Notes: generated from the letters alone by a model not told the origin. A DNA stretch of 64,000 nt from Trileptium ribeirensis (GCA_030248225.1 JASANE010027982.1:52044-116043); one strand, 5' to 3'. Positions 45,101 to 50,329 are shown, numbered from the stretch's first letter. Program-made: numbers and translations.

Positions 45101-47460
45101 CATCGAGCTTTGCCGTTTTGCATTTTTTGTCAGAGCTGCCGTTTTCGAGCTACGAGCCAAAGTTTAAAAAAAATGCCTAACATATGTAGAAATTTTAATA
45201 TTTATACGAAGCAAGTTTTTTTCTTATTGGGGATAAACTATGGTATTATAAGGTTATTCAATCCGTTAAGCAAGTTGGTTTCATTGTTTTAACACCATAT
45301 TGGCTGCGTTATTAACCTTCTTGGACTGTGTGGTGGGTAAAATTGGGTAAATTTTGACAACAAAATAGCCAAAGTGTCATTTTTCCAATATAAATGTTTG
45401 TAGAATAATAGAACATGTCTTTAGGTTTTTGGAGTTGCTATATATAATAAAAATAATTCTATTTGCGTGGCATACATCAAATAAGTCAGGTTTTATGGGA
45501 CTTATTATGTAAAAATCATTTCAAACTGTAATTTTTCTTAAAATTTGTGATGTATAAATCTCAAAAGTTTTTGTCTTTTTGGTCATTTGAAGAGGAAACG
45601 AAGAGTTGTTCGGGTGTGATATACCACTAAATATTAAAATGACCGTAGCGTTATCACTTAAGTATTGCCGGTGTATAATTGCTATCATTTAAGCAGGTTT
45701 AGGTATGTAACCTACGAGGTCCTAGGGGTGTTTAGTCCCACCGTAGATTACACACGAACTAACAGCAGGGACACTAATGTGAGCACCAATGGATATTCTA
45801 TTTTATGAGCTTAATCCAAAGGCCTTAATATGTCACCGCTTATAACGCAAACATTTTATTTCACTCACTACAACCAATTATAACTTTTACACAATTAAAC
45901 ACATAAACGGCTGAACCGTACTCACCTTGATCGCGCAGCTTCTGAGGCCGACTGAGGCCTTGATATAACTGCGCAACCGCTTAAATAACTTTTGTAAACC
46001 CTATTTCTTGGAACTCAAAAGAAACCTAGTTCTGAAATCTCTCTAACTCGTTAATTTTTAATATAATGGTTGCCAACCGGGTTGTGAATTCTTAGAATTG
46101 TAAAATTCGCTCTCTAACATAAATTTTAATTTCTGTGTTAGAGAACTCCTTTTTATGAAATTCTTGGAATCCTAACTCAAAACAATTTTCGTGAAAATCC
46201 AGCAGAAATACACTTACGTTTCCGCTAATGTAAGTGTAATAGTTAAGGCACCAAGGGGCTACACTCAAATCCAATATGTAACCTAAACTATAGCCCCGGC
46301 ACACAGATTTTAAAATTTTTAATTGTTTTAAACTCTCTTAAACTTATAATTTTCACGAATTAGATAAATTCTCATTACCAGAAATGACCGAGGGGATGAG
46401 GTCCGTAACTTCTTAACGGGTGGGCCAAATGATGCCAAATTTGGTATGTATAATCCACATAGTGACCTATGGCATTTGGCGTCAAAATCCGCCTATGCCC
46501 AATCCATCCCCCTGCCCATTTTCACACAATTTCTATAGTTGTTAAAAGTTTTGCTTTACTGTACTGGGAAAATTTGATCTCAAAACTATTGCGATTTTCT
46601 GACTCTTACACATATTCCATATAACTTACACATAATGAACACAACAAATCATACATATACTTTCATCACATAGGCTAAATTACATGTATTGTATACGACT
46701 CACACGTAATAAATACAACAATTTCACACATGTGAAAACTCATACATCAATTATACATGCGCTAACACACGAAATGTATGCATGCAGTAAACAATATACA
46801 CAACACATACATATTATACACGTAATAAACAGATGACGCAAGACCTATATTTTCCCACCGAAATGATTCCCACGGTAGTTCATCACGTATAGCGGTTATA
46901 GGCGCAGTGAGGCAATATCAAATCGGATAAACCAATTCCCTCATGTGAAGTAAAGTTAAAGGGCTTCGGCCCGTCGTGTTTGGGGTTCACGACTTAATAC
47001 GTTCCCCAGCTTCACATGAGGCAATTTGTTCCCGAGGCCATAAATCGTTACAGGTATCTGAATCGTCAATAAGGGCACAGTTGTCATACTCGCTCCATTT
47101 TCCCTCGCTTTGCGAGTTACTAGTATACCTTTTCATGGGGTTTCAAGGGTTTTACGGCAGACGAACCAGTTTTACAAGATGTAGTGTGTGTTCATTTGTC
47201 TCATTATGTATTTGTAAGGCTAAAGCGCTGCTTTATAACCTGAAATTATTTGTACTAGAAAAAGACGAGATATTTAGCAAAAAGAACAACATTTTGTTAA
47301 TCCCATTTTGAAATTTCTCCAGAGAATCAAAATGATACTCTTGCGGACAGAGTAGTTATGAAATAAGTAAGCACACTTACTCCAGAAACCTTCGTATTTT
47401 CTTTGTCCGAGTCCCAAGCGCCGTCAAGCTTCGGCTTCCACTGTTTATGACTGTAACTAC
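2991..47460 (-). CDS. TONSL: TONSL (tonsoku-like) 3' half, 12 candidate exons with large introns
   Basis: TONSL partners MMS22L at stalled replication forks and promotes RAD51 loading; its ankyrin domain reads newly made histone H4. The exons run right to left and are listed separately. Eleven of them (43470 down to 2991) sum to 1863 bp, a single open frame of 620 residues plus stop, and every junction is phase-compatible. From memory of vertebrate TONSL the order matches: a linker with an STS...YQ.AI..VGS motif, an acidic stretch, a ubiquitin-like segment (VRVIVDGIKYFIPVPDE, then VDWLIDQVCQRYF), a short VPLVEKYEDSCRCLS linker, then C-terminal leucine-rich repeats ending in VIIDGVSVTGCEIALLRDY. 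The TPR and ankyrin parts are not in the window. Intron lengths are 65, 726, 829, 1727, 2216, 2976, 3001, 3377, 3910 (if the first exon is right), 6618 and 17082 bp. No coding exon is broken, so the gene looks functional. Splicing is inferred, not shown. Confidence 0.85.
3185..3357 (-). CDS. TONSL: TONSL exon K (leucine-rich repeats)
   Basis: 173 bp, acceptor TTTGATTTAG, donor GTAAGC, starting with 2 nt and ending in phase 0. It encodes LQHLTSVSIARNDIGCRGVA, NFLALVSPTLLAHLNIENT and SDLLCSVLTEFTLM, two LRR units. It is followed by the shortest intron of the gene (65 bp). Confidence 0.85.
4187..4319 (-). CDS. TONSL: TONSL exon J (leucine-rich repeats)
   Basis: 133 bp, acceptor ATTGTTTCAG, donor GTAATGAAG, phase 0 to 1. 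It encodes SISFLSLNCNSLCNPNSPTD and LYNFILSCTALSSLEIEDID. It matches the vertebrate block LKTLSLSYNALG...LARTLQSL.....LHLELS. Confidence 0.82.
5046..5244 (-). CDS. TONSL: TONSL exon I (leucine-rich repeats)
   Basis: 199 bp, acceptor ATCTTAAG, starting with 1 nt and ending in phase 0. It encodes LTNLSLWNCRFDEDCVVQLG, ALNHCVEITCLQLVNIGLTP and SRLTVLNNYLRSATRH, two LRR turns plus a loop. The donor GTTTCA is weak; a read-through frame ends at TAA two codons later. Confidence 0.8.
5245..6050. repeat. Intron H-I sequence with a dispersed repeat fragment
   Basis: No gene. About 5430-5560 resembles segments at 35230-35370 and 44750-44850 (shared core ACTATTTATAATGCTAAAAC), an old fragment of a dispersed family. 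The rest is unassigned. Confidence 0.4.
6043..7229 (+). mobile_element. hAT-type MITE copy 1 (1171 bp) with 8-bp TSD
   Basis: The element runs 6051-7221. It begins CAGGCAATAACCGGAAC and ends GTTCCGG..TTACTCCCTG type sequence, so the termini are inverted copies of CAGGGA(A/G)TAACCGG. Both sides carry the same 8 bp GTAGTGAC (6043-6050 and 7222-7229), the size hAT transposases leave. Subterminal regions are packed with CCGGTTCCGG-like repeats. No transposase is encoded, so it is non-autonomous. It lies in TONSL intron H-I/G-H space on a site with no exon damage. Confidence 0.88.
7461..7590 (-). CDS. TONSL: TONSL exon H (leucine-rich repeats)
   Basis: 130 bp, acceptor TTTTGTTTCAG, consensus donor GTAAGTAAAA. 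It starts and ends with 2 nt. It encodes PHRLKSLLRATETTNVLDVS and NTAFLDIKHISALLRTLHS, one ribonuclease-inhibitor-type LRR with L..L and N.xF spacing. Confidence 0.85.
7700..7745. repeat. End fragment of the CTGGCCTGTCCACAG MITE family
   Basis: Contains TTTTTCGGAGGGCCGTGGAC then ACGCCAG, close to the right end of the element at 44651-44986 (TTTTCGGAGGTCTGTGGATA then GGCCAG). Only one end is visible. Confidence 0.45.
7944..8393. mobile_element. 450-bp MITE with long terminal inverted repeats
   Basis: Left end GAGTAAAC..AAGGTGACTCC, then GCCAACCATCCTATTTTGT. Right end ACAAAATAGGATGGTTGG, then GGGGTCAC..AAGTTTACTC, nearly perfect inverted copies over about 40 bp. The interior is AT-rich without a protein. 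I could not identify a target-site duplication, so the superfamily stays open. Confidence 0.75.
8394..9317. other. Intron G-H sequence with one dispersed repeat
   Basis: Around 8505-8605 a segment (GCAAGGTTGTAGATCTCGA and GTGTCCGTTTTTTGATG) matches parts of the foldback family at 16900-17280. The remainder has no recognisable feature. Confidence 0.45.
9318..9396 (-). CDS. TONSL: TONSL exon G
   Basis: 79 bp, acceptor TTAATTTCAG, donor GTAATTAG, phase 0 to 1. It encodes LRAKIVGYDNVPLVEKYEDS then CRCLSI. It corresponds to the vertebrate segment EV..WDLPPL.DRY..ACQSL that joins the ubiquitin-like and LRR parts. Confidence 0.85.
9397..9853. other. Intron F-G sequence, nothing recognised
   Basis: AT-rich, no repeats or coding segments that I can support. 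Confidence 0.4.
9854..10637 (-). pseudogene. Non-LTR retrotransposon 3' end: RNase H and zinc-finger tail
   Basis: The minus strand shows the C-terminal end of a jockey/R1-type ORF2. The RNase H pieces are IHLFSDSKSSIQRLKSG, the N.A.Q.R.L..E stretch, and the LQWVPGHSVLEKNDEVDELP block (the expected WVPGHSGI.GNE.AD motif). It ends with the metal-binding tail CLHCKQEDDDETHLIVRC at about 10180-10125 and a stop near 9999. The segments sit in different frames, so it is decayed. It is interrupted at 10638 by a hAT MITE, beyond which the RNase H resumes. Confidence 0.85.
10630..11922 (-). mobile_element. hAT-type MITE copy 2 (1277 bp) nested in the non-LTR element
   Basis: The element runs 10638-11914 in opposite orientation to copy 1, from CAGGGAGTAACCGGAATTCC to GGTTCCGATTATTCCCTG. 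It is flanked by an exact 8-bp duplication GTGTATAT (10630-10637 and 11915-11922). It contains a tandem duplication of about 140 bp near one end (10735-10870 and 10895-11030). The interior is clearly homologous to 6051-7221. It has no transposase. Confidence 0.9.
11915..11975 (-). pseudogene. Remaining RNase H start of the interrupted non-LTR element
   Basis: On the minus strand this reads GLASIVLLHIHLFSDSKS once the MITE and one TSD copy are ignored. It is the beta strand and helix just before the RNase H FSDS motif. A stop lies just upstream, so the element is degraded there. Confidence 0.6.
11976..12397. other. Intron F-G, right part, nothing recognised
   Basis: No repeat or gene evident. 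Confidence 0.35.
12398..12548 (-). CDS. TONSL: TONSL exon F (ubiquitin-like segment)
   Basis: 151 bp, acceptor CTTGTTTTCAG, donor GTATGC, starting with 1 nt and ending in phase 0. It encodes KTVDWLIDQVCQRYFTKFSR, PRLVMETMDGAELSSLDRL and SDVIGSENE. It aligns residue by residue with the vertebrate TONSL block VAWLAEQAAQRYY...PRL...GA.L...D...DVL.SNDE. Confidence 0.9.
12731..13154. mobile_element. 424-bp MITE with GGGCGTAGCCAGG terminal repeats
   Basis: It begins GGGCGTAGCCAGGTGGGGGG and ends ATACCTGGCTACGCCC, an inverted repeat of 14 bp followed by G-rich and C-rich tracts. Elements with this end sequence are common in invertebrate genomes. The flanking 8 bp differ (GCAAACTA and TTGGTGGC), so no target duplication is visible. 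Confidence 0.7.
13389..15093. mobile_element. 1.7-kb element with 26-bp inverted ends and G-rich interior
   Basis: The left end (13395-13420) GTCATTTCACGCTACGATG pairs with the right end (15062-15087) CATCGTAGCATGAAATGAC with three mismatches over 26 bp. A 4-bp TGCG on each side (13389-13392 and 15090-15093) may be the target duplication. The interior has poly-G tracts (for example 14070-14082 and 14233-14243), internal direct repeats and no protein that I recognise. Confidence 0.6.
13919..14190 (+). repeat. Internal direct repeat of about 107 bp, two copies
   Basis: Copies at about 13919-14025 and 14083-14190 share TTTACGTTCAAAACCACT and AGAAGCAACACTCAACTG, each preceded by a G-run. Period is about 164 bp. 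Confidence 0.7.
15090..16114. repeat. Diverged dispersed repeat, two copies in intron E-F
   Basis: Segments 15266-15345 and 15917-16000 share ACGAGATGGTT, TTCTGAGAGT, GATCACTAA and CATCACTAATTT in order. The rest, including an open frame at 15405-15638, has no recognised function. Confidence 0.5.
16115..17860. repeat. Foldback arrangement of a satellite-like family
   Basis: Left arm units (16165-16560, minus sense) and right arm units (17405-17860, plus sense) are inverted copies of a unit of about 145-185 bp that contains GCTGAATACGATGGTTT, ATCTAGA and CAGCACGAATATTTCATAC. Nearer the centre, 16830-16950 and 17235-17370 also mirror each other (AGCAAAGTTGTAGATCTCG, CATAGCGA). The arms are well diverged. 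Related copies lie near 4690, 8510 and 40350-40780. Confidence 0.65.
17861..18525 (-). mobile_element. hAT-type MITE copy 3, both ends truncated
   Basis: It starts GCAAAAACCATACCGGAACC and ends GGATCCGGTTCCGATTATTCC, co-linear with copy 2 but lacking the outer 60 bp at one end and the last CTG at the other. A 50-bp AT-rich piece with CATATGTAATATATTACATA is duplicated at 17940-18040. It interrupts the foldback satellite, which resumes at 18526. Confidence 0.75.
18526..19166. repeat. Foldback satellite remainder and unassigned intron
   Basis: 18526-18600 continues the satellite unit (TTTTTCAGTGTGTTAAATAC, GCAGCACGAATACC). A segment at 18820-18910 is weakly similar to 15360-15410. Nothing else is recognised. 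Confidence 0.45.
19167..19360 (-). CDS. TONSL: TONSL exon E (start of ubiquitin-like segment)
   Basis: 194 bp, acceptor TTTTAG, donor GTAAGTATT, phase 0 to 2. The 3' end encodes NVRVIVDGIKYFIPVPDE, which matches the vertebrate TONSL block VRVxVxxxxFLIPVP that opens the ubiquitin-like fold. This is one of the firmest identifiers of the gene. Confidence 0.88.
19494..19885 (+). repeat. Diverged tandem duplication, about 200 bp x 2
   Basis: Copies start at 19494 and 19694. They share TTCCGATT.AACAAA.TAACACATA, TTACTTG.AATCAGTTGTT and GAGAAAACTC. They lie in TONSL intron D-E. Confidence 0.6.
19886..20549. other. Intron D-E with a fragment of the CTGGGCTCTCC MITE family
   Basis: 20395-20480 (GGCCCAAAATTTTGCCAGAA, TTCCAGGGGCAGC) resembles the elements at 36618-37001 and 59062-59472. 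The rest is unassigned. Confidence 0.4.
20550..21905 (-). mobile_element. Possible heavily diverged hAT-type MITE
   Basis: The left side (20550-20620) CAGAGTAACCAGAATTACG, ACCGGAACCGAAACC resembles one end of copies 1-3. The right side (21838-21900) AAGACCAGATTCTGATTCC resembles the other end (GAAGACCAGGTTCCGG). The length (about 1.35 kb) and relative order fit, but the middle is barely alignable by eye. The CCTAAG-rich stretch at 21340-21410 and a GC hairpin (CGGGGG/CCCCCG, 21414-21432) lie inside. Confidence 0.35.
21906..22336. other. Intron D-E end, nothing recognised
   Basis: No supported feature between the MITE remnant and exon D. Confidence 0.35.
22337..22473 (-). CDS. TONSL: TONSL exon D
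   Basis: 137 bp, acceptor TTCACAG, donor GTAAGTTCC, starting with 2 nt and ending in phase 0. It encodes SSSDEGLFDTEDRCQTQRRT and NDVDDDVLAAMDIGGMH, still in the acidic linker. A complete hAT element begins only 139 bp upstream of its acceptor side. The preceding intron is 17 kb. Confidence 0.75.
22604..26099 (+). mobile_element. hAT transposon (3480 bp) with 8-bp TSD
   Basis: The element runs 22612-26091. Ends are TAGGGATCGTACGG (22612-22625) and CCGTACGATCCCTA (26078-26091), 14-bp terminal inverted repeats. They are flanked by identical CTTCAAAT (22604-22611 and 26092-26099). Subterminal regions carry repeated CGATCCCGAT/ATCGGGATC motifs. The interior encodes a decayed transposase. It sits in TONSL intron C-D, 138 bp from the intron's 3' splice site. 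Confidence 0.95.
22905..25072 (+). pseudogene. hAT transposase, frameshifted
   Basis: It starts at ATG 22905 with a BED zinc finger (SVFWDYFKPHSVL, CQLKPC, STKGMSVHLRTKH, about residues 5-65). Frame changes near 23390, 23610 and 23840 pass through FCFDTDFWSS, LHLVLRDSAANMVASM and LHLIVTKGVLAQRAV, the RNase H-like DDE core. The long 23842-24759 segment carries PHAIATILDPRFKVAKFF. A TAG at 24760 replaces the expected Trp before the C-terminal hAT dimerisation domain (PHLANVAQRFLAGPLSSVSS, EREFKVGKRVITDTRSRLLP); a second stop follows near 24910. The tail FDTQIIEHLSESD ends at 25072. At least three frameshifts and two stops make it inactive. Confidence 0.9.
26100..29330. other. Unexplained block in TONSL intron C-D
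   Basis: About 3 kb with somewhat higher GC than its surroundings and no frame longer than about 90 codons. On the plus strand the motif GGTAA recurs unusually often between 26.5 and 28.9 kb. A weak inverted pair AAGTATGGACAGGGGAGGC (28926-) and GTCTCCCTGTCCACACTTA (29053-29071) may bound a 145-bp fragment. I cannot assign a family. Confidence 0.35.
29336..29478. repeat. Cluster of four small hairpins
   Basis: In succession: AAGTGCT/AGCACTT, TTGGGG/CCCCAA, AAAGTTTG/CAAACTTT, and the near-continuous AAAGTGATTGATCACTTT at 29460-29477. They lie within 143 bp. Confidence 0.55.
29479..30900. other. Structured, non-coding-looking block
   Basis: No ORF of note. Short inverted repeats continue, for example TCGGAC/GTCCGA near 30255-30275, AGAATCTA/TAGATTCT near 30568-30597, CGTGGA/TCCACG at 30718-30742 and TTCCGGA/TCCGGAG near 30815. 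Family unknown. Confidence 0.35.
30904..31242. repeat. Array of six consecutive hairpins
   Basis: Stems: CGCTGGTAA (30904-30912) with TTACCAGCG (30938-30946); AAAGTGA (30971-30977) with TCACTTT (30983-30989); GCTGTTCGC (31023-31031) with GCGAACAGC (31038-31046); GTCCT with AGGAC (31059-31075); GGTCGTGACGG (31076-31086) with CCGTCACGGCC (31091-31101); CGAGTATGGC (31215-31224) with GCCATACTCG (31233-31242). No coding frame explains them. Confidence 0.75.
31445..32285. mobile_element. hAT-type MITE, third family (825 bp) with 8-bp TSD
   Basis: The element runs 31453-32277. Ends are TAGAGTTGCA and TGCAACTCTA (10-bp inverted repeat). Flanks are identical GCCATGAT (31445-31452 and 32278-32285). 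Each subterminal region carries tandem blocks of ATACCCGGACCCGGA with GGAATTTTTGGAAAGAA spacers: five at 31487-31650 and an inverse-function set at 32147-32270. Open frames over these blocks are repeat artefacts. No transposase. Confidence 0.9.
32286..32649. other. AT-rich intron sequence, nothing recognised
   Basis: Only short scattered ACGG/ATAC-type low-complexity words are visible. Confidence 0.35.
32650..32957 (+). repeat. 46-bp minisatellite, seven copies
   Basis: The unit AAATGTTGGCCATTAG is followed by CTGTGGCCAGGATTA and a short spacer. Starts at 32650, 32696, 32742, 32788, 32835, 32881 and about 32926 give steps of 45-47 bp. The last copies are more degenerate. Confidence 0.9.
32958..35139. 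other. Very AT-rich intron sequence
   Basis: Contains a (TA)n run at 33813-33832 and a lone GC-rich terminus-like motif TAGTGATGTCCGCGGACCGG at 33261. Segments at 34150-34190 and 34360-34430 (GAGCTCGGGAATTAGGTTCC, GTGCTCGGTGAGGAAGC, CCAACCTGTATCTAATGATC) resemble 49710-49930 in the left palindrome arm. No gene. Confidence 0.45.
35140..35370. repeat. Fragment of the CTGGCCTGTCCACAG MITE family
   Basis: CTGTCCACTGTGGGGGGGAT, CTCCCCATGTCTGTACCTCC and CATTAATTAGCACTATTTCT match the element at 44651-44986 in order, with divergence. Confidence 0.55.
35644..36395 (+). repeat. 375-bp tandem repeat, two copies
   Basis: Copy 1 starts at 35644 and copy 2 at 36019, both with TTTTGGTGTATTTTATGCCC. Similarity continues to GGACCCCTTCGGG at each end, with few substitutions. 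Overlapping open frames are shadows of the repeat. Confidence 0.9.
36618..37001. mobile_element. MITE of the CTGGGCTCTCC family, copy 1
   Basis: The left end CTGGTCTCTGTAAATTAGGG and right end GCGAATAGAGCCCAG are inverted. TTCAA flanks both sides (36613-36617 and 37002-37006), a possible 5-bp duplication. The interior has CCCCTGGCAAAA and TTTTCTCTTGGCAAAATG blocks shared with 49944-50329 and 59062-59472. Confidence 0.65.
37002..37779. other. Intron C-D sequence, nothing recognised
   Basis: A short duplicated phrase CAT(C)CATT.TG(C/T)GTTTATGAATAAAC occurs at 37163-37220. No other feature. Confidence 0.35.
37780..38790. repeat. Tandem repeat of about 340 bp, three copies
   Basis: Copies begin with GAGTTTCCCATG at 37780, 38131 and 38463. 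Each contains GTGAAACTT.TCAGCCGC, GACGT.AGAACAAATTTT, GGCATCGGCAT and GCTTCCGTGAA. Spacing is 351 and about 332 bp. Confidence 0.85.
38791..39500. repeat. TAATTAG-rich repeat next to exon C
   Basis: Three clusters of TAATTAG/CTAATTA words (38970-39020, 39128-39180 and 39330-39360), bracketed by GAGTTATGGCCGATCACACA and CGCACGGACGGACAGACGG. The last two phrases look like known types of invertebrate dispersed repeat. No gene. Confidence 0.45.
39556..39867 (-). CDS. TONSL: TONSL exon C (acidic patch and basic tail)
   Basis: 312 bp, acceptor TTTAG, strong donor GTGAGTTT. It completes the codon left open by exon B and ends with 1 nt. It holds a basic run (DKKRHRVSHRRPKYD), an acidic patch (DPNEYVDPDEMIVDDSEA) and a second basic run (KAKRPSHDKAKF, APRRRSYEV). 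Such charge blocks suit the disordered linker between the ankyrin and ubiquitin-like parts of TONSL. Confidence 0.8.
40330..40780. repeat. Second locus of the foldback satellite family
   Basis: CTCTAAACCCACTGAAAGGC, CCGAGCTGGACTTTAGATTAC and AATAAAAACACGCAATATG parallel 16450-16840 in order. Confidence 0.5.
40781..41435. other. Intron B-C, unassigned
   Basis: ACAAGGTGCCC occurs at 41063 and 41273. It might be the upstream part of a solo LTR with the promoter-like region that follows, but no LTR ends or TSD could be fixed. Confidence 0.3.
41445..41560 (+). promoter_or_regulatory. TATA-box promoter-like segment followed by a splice donor
   Basis: TATATAAAG at 41448-41456 lies about 35 bp before CAATTAGCGAGGCAGTTGC, and CAGAGTAAGTG at 41550-41560 is a good splice donor. 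The arrangement fits a leader exon of a plus-strand transcript (solo LTR or small gene) antisense to TONSL. No coding sequence follows. Confidence 0.35.
41702..41863 (+). repeat. Five tandem mini-hairpins
   Basis: Units 32-39 bp apart each form a short hairpin: GAGCAG/CTGCTC (41702-41718), GAGCA/TGCTC (41743-41759), GAGCAG/CTGCTT (41781-41797), GAGCA/TGCcC (about 41815-41830) and GGAGCAC/GTGCTCC (41846-41863). Loops are mostly ACGGG-like. Confidence 0.8.
41864..43082. other. Intron B-C, unassigned
   Basis: A phrase GATCCACCTTGT recurs at 41925 and 41989. On minus, 43080-42830 reads protein-like pieces (VVIPSDTVITENDEQ, MSEKHASKIEISPSAAL) broken by stops; it may be a decayed coding fragment. 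No family recognised. Confidence 0.3.
43095..43150 (+). other. tRNA-like fragment (A-box and anticodon-like loop)
   Basis: TATGGCCGAGTGGGTGAGG matches an RNA polymerase III A box (TGGCNNAGTGG). It is followed by CCAT-CTCCAAG-ATGG, an anticodon-like arm with CCA at the anticodon position. No B box (GGTTCGA) follows, so it is at most a decayed tRNA or SINE head. Confidence 0.25.
43245..43470 (-). CDS. TONSL: TONSL exon B (basic/acidic linker)
   Basis: 226 bp, acceptor ATAG at 43474-43471 (an alternative AAG is 5 bp further in), donor GTAATATTTC, ends 1 nt into a codon. It encodes an Arg-rich start (RRRAVDRLRASK), an acidic middle (DDDRYRIENDLSLNDG) and EPSTSGAHLYQSAINCVGS. The last part resembles the vertebrate TONSL linker STS..AYQ.AI.GVGS. 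Confidence 0.8.
43471..44256. other. Intron A-B, nothing recognised
   Basis: No repeat or gene supported. Confidence 0.35.
44257..44430. repeat. Diverged copy of the CTGGCCTGTCCACAG MITE family
   Basis: CTGGCTTGTCCAAGGTGGG, GGTCGTCCCTACACTTGCCC and AACCACCATGTTCAACTAA parallel 44651-44770. Confidence 0.6.
44651..44986. mobile_element. MITE with CTGGCCTGTCCACAG inverted ends (336 bp)
   Basis: Left CTGGCCTGTCCACAG (44651-44665) and right CTGTGGATAGGCCAG (44972-44986) are inverted with one mismatch. The interior is GC-rich near the ends (GGGGGACCCCACTT, AAGTCCCCCAC). No TSD is clear. Confidence 0.65.
47381..47460 (-). CDS. TONSL: Candidate TONSL exon A (most upstream seen)
   Basis: Minus strand: acceptor TGCTGTTTCAG, 80 bp, donor GTAAGTGTG. 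It starts with 2 nt of a codon and ends in phase 0, which fits exon B if the acceptor at 43471-43472 is used. The frame gives SYSHKQWKPKLDGTWDSDKE followed by NTKVSG. I see no homology to confirm it, so the link to TONSL rests on splice sites, strand and phase. It lies inside the left arm of the giant inverted repeat and has an identical mirror copy at 61959-62038. Confidence 0.45.
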
Positions 47461-49943
47461 CTGAAACAGCATCGTTAAACAATTACCTACATAACAAATA
47501 CATTTTCCAGATATCTAACGCAGTCTGTGTCTTAAACGAGTAGTAACAACAACAAATCTTCAGGAGTAGTCACAACGAGTGTACGACTACAAGTAGATGG
47601 AAGGCATGTGTTTCACCTCTCGGAGGTGACGCAATTATCATTTGGTAACTGATCATATAGTACTTAATCAAGGATCATTAATCCAAAATTTTTTGGTACA
47701 TAATGACAGGATTGTGAGTCCGAGGAATTCAGAAGTATTAATCACGATACCTGGAAGTGATTAGAATAGGGAAGTAAAGCGCTTCCCTTGCCTGAAATAC
47801 GGGCGTGACCTGGCATGTAGAAGCAATACGGGGTAAGTAATCGGCATGCGGCAGTAACTTGGAAGTCATTGGAATGCGGAAGTGCTTAATGAAATTACTC
47901 GGAAGTCACTATGACTAAAAGGTTTTAGCCATAAGGGTCTTGCGAATAAACCCATTCCAGTGCATTTTACGGTAAAACAATTTTTGACATGAGTTGAAGT
48001 CCGAGTATCTCTAGTTAAGGTGTATGATACACAATAGAACGTGAATAAAACAACTTTAACTGTTATTGCACAACAACATTTGACTAACCATATAATGAAT
48101 ATTAATTATCTTGTATTATACGAAGATGCCATTATGCTTTCAAGTGCTTATTTTCAATATTGACATTTAGGGCATAGTTAGATCCGGGCATTAGGGATTT
48201 AGGCAAGTTCATGATATGAGTGTTGAAATCCGCACTATTAGCTCAAGTTCTTGTACAATCATTGAGTAAATAAGTGTGACATTCATTGAATTATTTATAT
48301 GGAAAACCATATGACATAGTTAACAGAAGACCCATGTAAGTAAACCACATGATCAATATGTAAATAAACATTTTAATAATATAAAAAATGTGACATTGCT
48401 TATATGTCACGTAAGGCAAAATGAGAACTACATACAATTCTACGTACATACATACAGTAGTCGCCAGAAATGAGTGCTGTTGGTGCGATAAATTAAAAAC
48501 TTTGTCCGAAATGTGTTCGAGACGTGTTTGAAATTTTGGATTGTTTTTTATATGTTCGAGATCTGTTCGAAAAGTGTTCGATTGTTATTAGGAATAAATA
48601 AATTTTGTTCGATGTAAGTTTGTTCGGAAGGTGACATTTTTGGCGAGTATTGTATACTAAGGTTTATGTTGATAAAACTTGATCCACACCTGATAAAACA
48701 TTAGATGTTTTGTCAAATTTTTCTATCAGTTGCTGCCGTTCAATGCCAATTAAGATTTTCGATCTCTCATAAAACACTTATAGGTTCTGTCTATACTACT
48801 TTATGTGACTATTATATTTCTCCAGGCATTTGTTAGCCTTATACTTTCCGTTTGCTATACCATTCTTTCTATGAGTTATTGCAAAGGTTGTTTGTAGTTT
48901 ACACAAACTTCCACCGTTTTCATGATATATAATTGCACATGACATAGGACGGATATCACAGTACCATACGCACTGTTTATTGTGTTTGGTCTTTCGACAA
49001 TAGAGCGATGACCAGCTTATAGTTACTTTTTGGTTTCAATTAAACTTGATTTTCCCTTTATAGCTTAAATTTTATAGCGGTTTTCAACTAAATATTCAAT
49101 ACTTTTCTTTTTAAAAATTTTTTACAGACCTAAACTTACTGGTATTGAGCGTCTTGTTTATGTAATGTAGTTGGATGGTCTACTGGATTGCTACCCTATA
49201 AGTTTCGATAGCGGTTATCTCTTAAATGATTCAGTGCTACGGAAACTGAGAAACATATGTCGATTACCCTTACGTTTAATCTTACAATTTATTTCTCTTA
49301 TACATTCCCATGAACCATACACGTAACAGTTATGAAAAATTTGAAATAATTTCCGACTATTTATGGGTTTAGAATTTTTCATCTAGTTTCCGTTGACTTA
49401 TCCGGGTATGTTACGTCTCTGATTTTCCGCACAAACCACAAAACTCCCTGACCCAGTAGACTATCTATTATGTAACCTGTTTGCTTTATATTAACTGTTT
49501 GTAATTGTATTATTGAACAGGGGGTATATAAATGCTATAAATAATGGCATGTAGATTAATGATTTTCGACAGGAAATCATTGCCTTTCGTTTGCGATGAA
49601 ATTTTTACTTCCGATAAACGTGTGCCGGAAAGAAAAATAAGCGCCAATTTAAAAAACCGGGTCTGGTGATAGCCCTCAGATATAGAAGACCTCGCTATAT
49701 CATGGCGCCCGGGAATACAGGTTCCGAGCATTCATGATAGAAGAATTTTCATAACTCAGTACGACTGAAAATTTTGATTACACGTTTCATCTAAAATTCA
49801 TTTAGAATACCTATATTTTCATACTTATCTAATGAAATTTCAAATACTTAATCGTGGATGCTCGGTGAGGGAGCAGGTACGTTTCTATATGAATATGGAT
49901 TCTGTGCCTAACCAACCTGTATCTAATGATCACCGTTGGGTTG

Positions 49944-50329
49944 CTGGGCTCTCCAAATTGGGGGAGGGGGACCCCTGGCATTTTTCGGTTCCCCCCGTTT
50001 GGTGCCCCCTGGCAAAATTTTGGGCTCCCCCGGCTCGTTGCCGCTAGGCAAATTTTTTTGTTTCCAATGGGTCCAAAGTATGTAAAATTTGATCAAAATT
50101 TGTACTATAATACCGTGATGAAGCCAAAAATTTCACAAAATTTGTTAAAATTAGCTTCAAAATCACTTTTTCTCTCCATCAAAAGCGTTTTGGCAGTGTT
50201 TCTCACACGAGTTTTAACCTTTTTCTCTTGGCAAAATGCCCCATGACAAAATCGAGCGCCCCCGGTTCGGAACCAGGGGCCCCCTGGTTCATGCCCCCTG
50301 GCAAAATTTTCAGCGAATGGAGAGCCCAG
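49944..50329. mobile_element. MITE of the CTGGGCTCTCC family, copy 2 (left arm)
   Basis: The ends CTGGGCTCTCC and GGAGAGCCCAG form an 11-bp inverted repeat. The interior alternates GCCCCCTGGCAAAATTTT and CCCGGTTC blocks with an AT-rich middle. Confidence 0.7.

Noticed and set aside
46976..47311. Plus-strand frame of 111 codons in the left arm (and 62177-62446 in the right)
   Set aside because: The right-arm copy is frame-disrupted relative to it and no family is recognised; probably chance.
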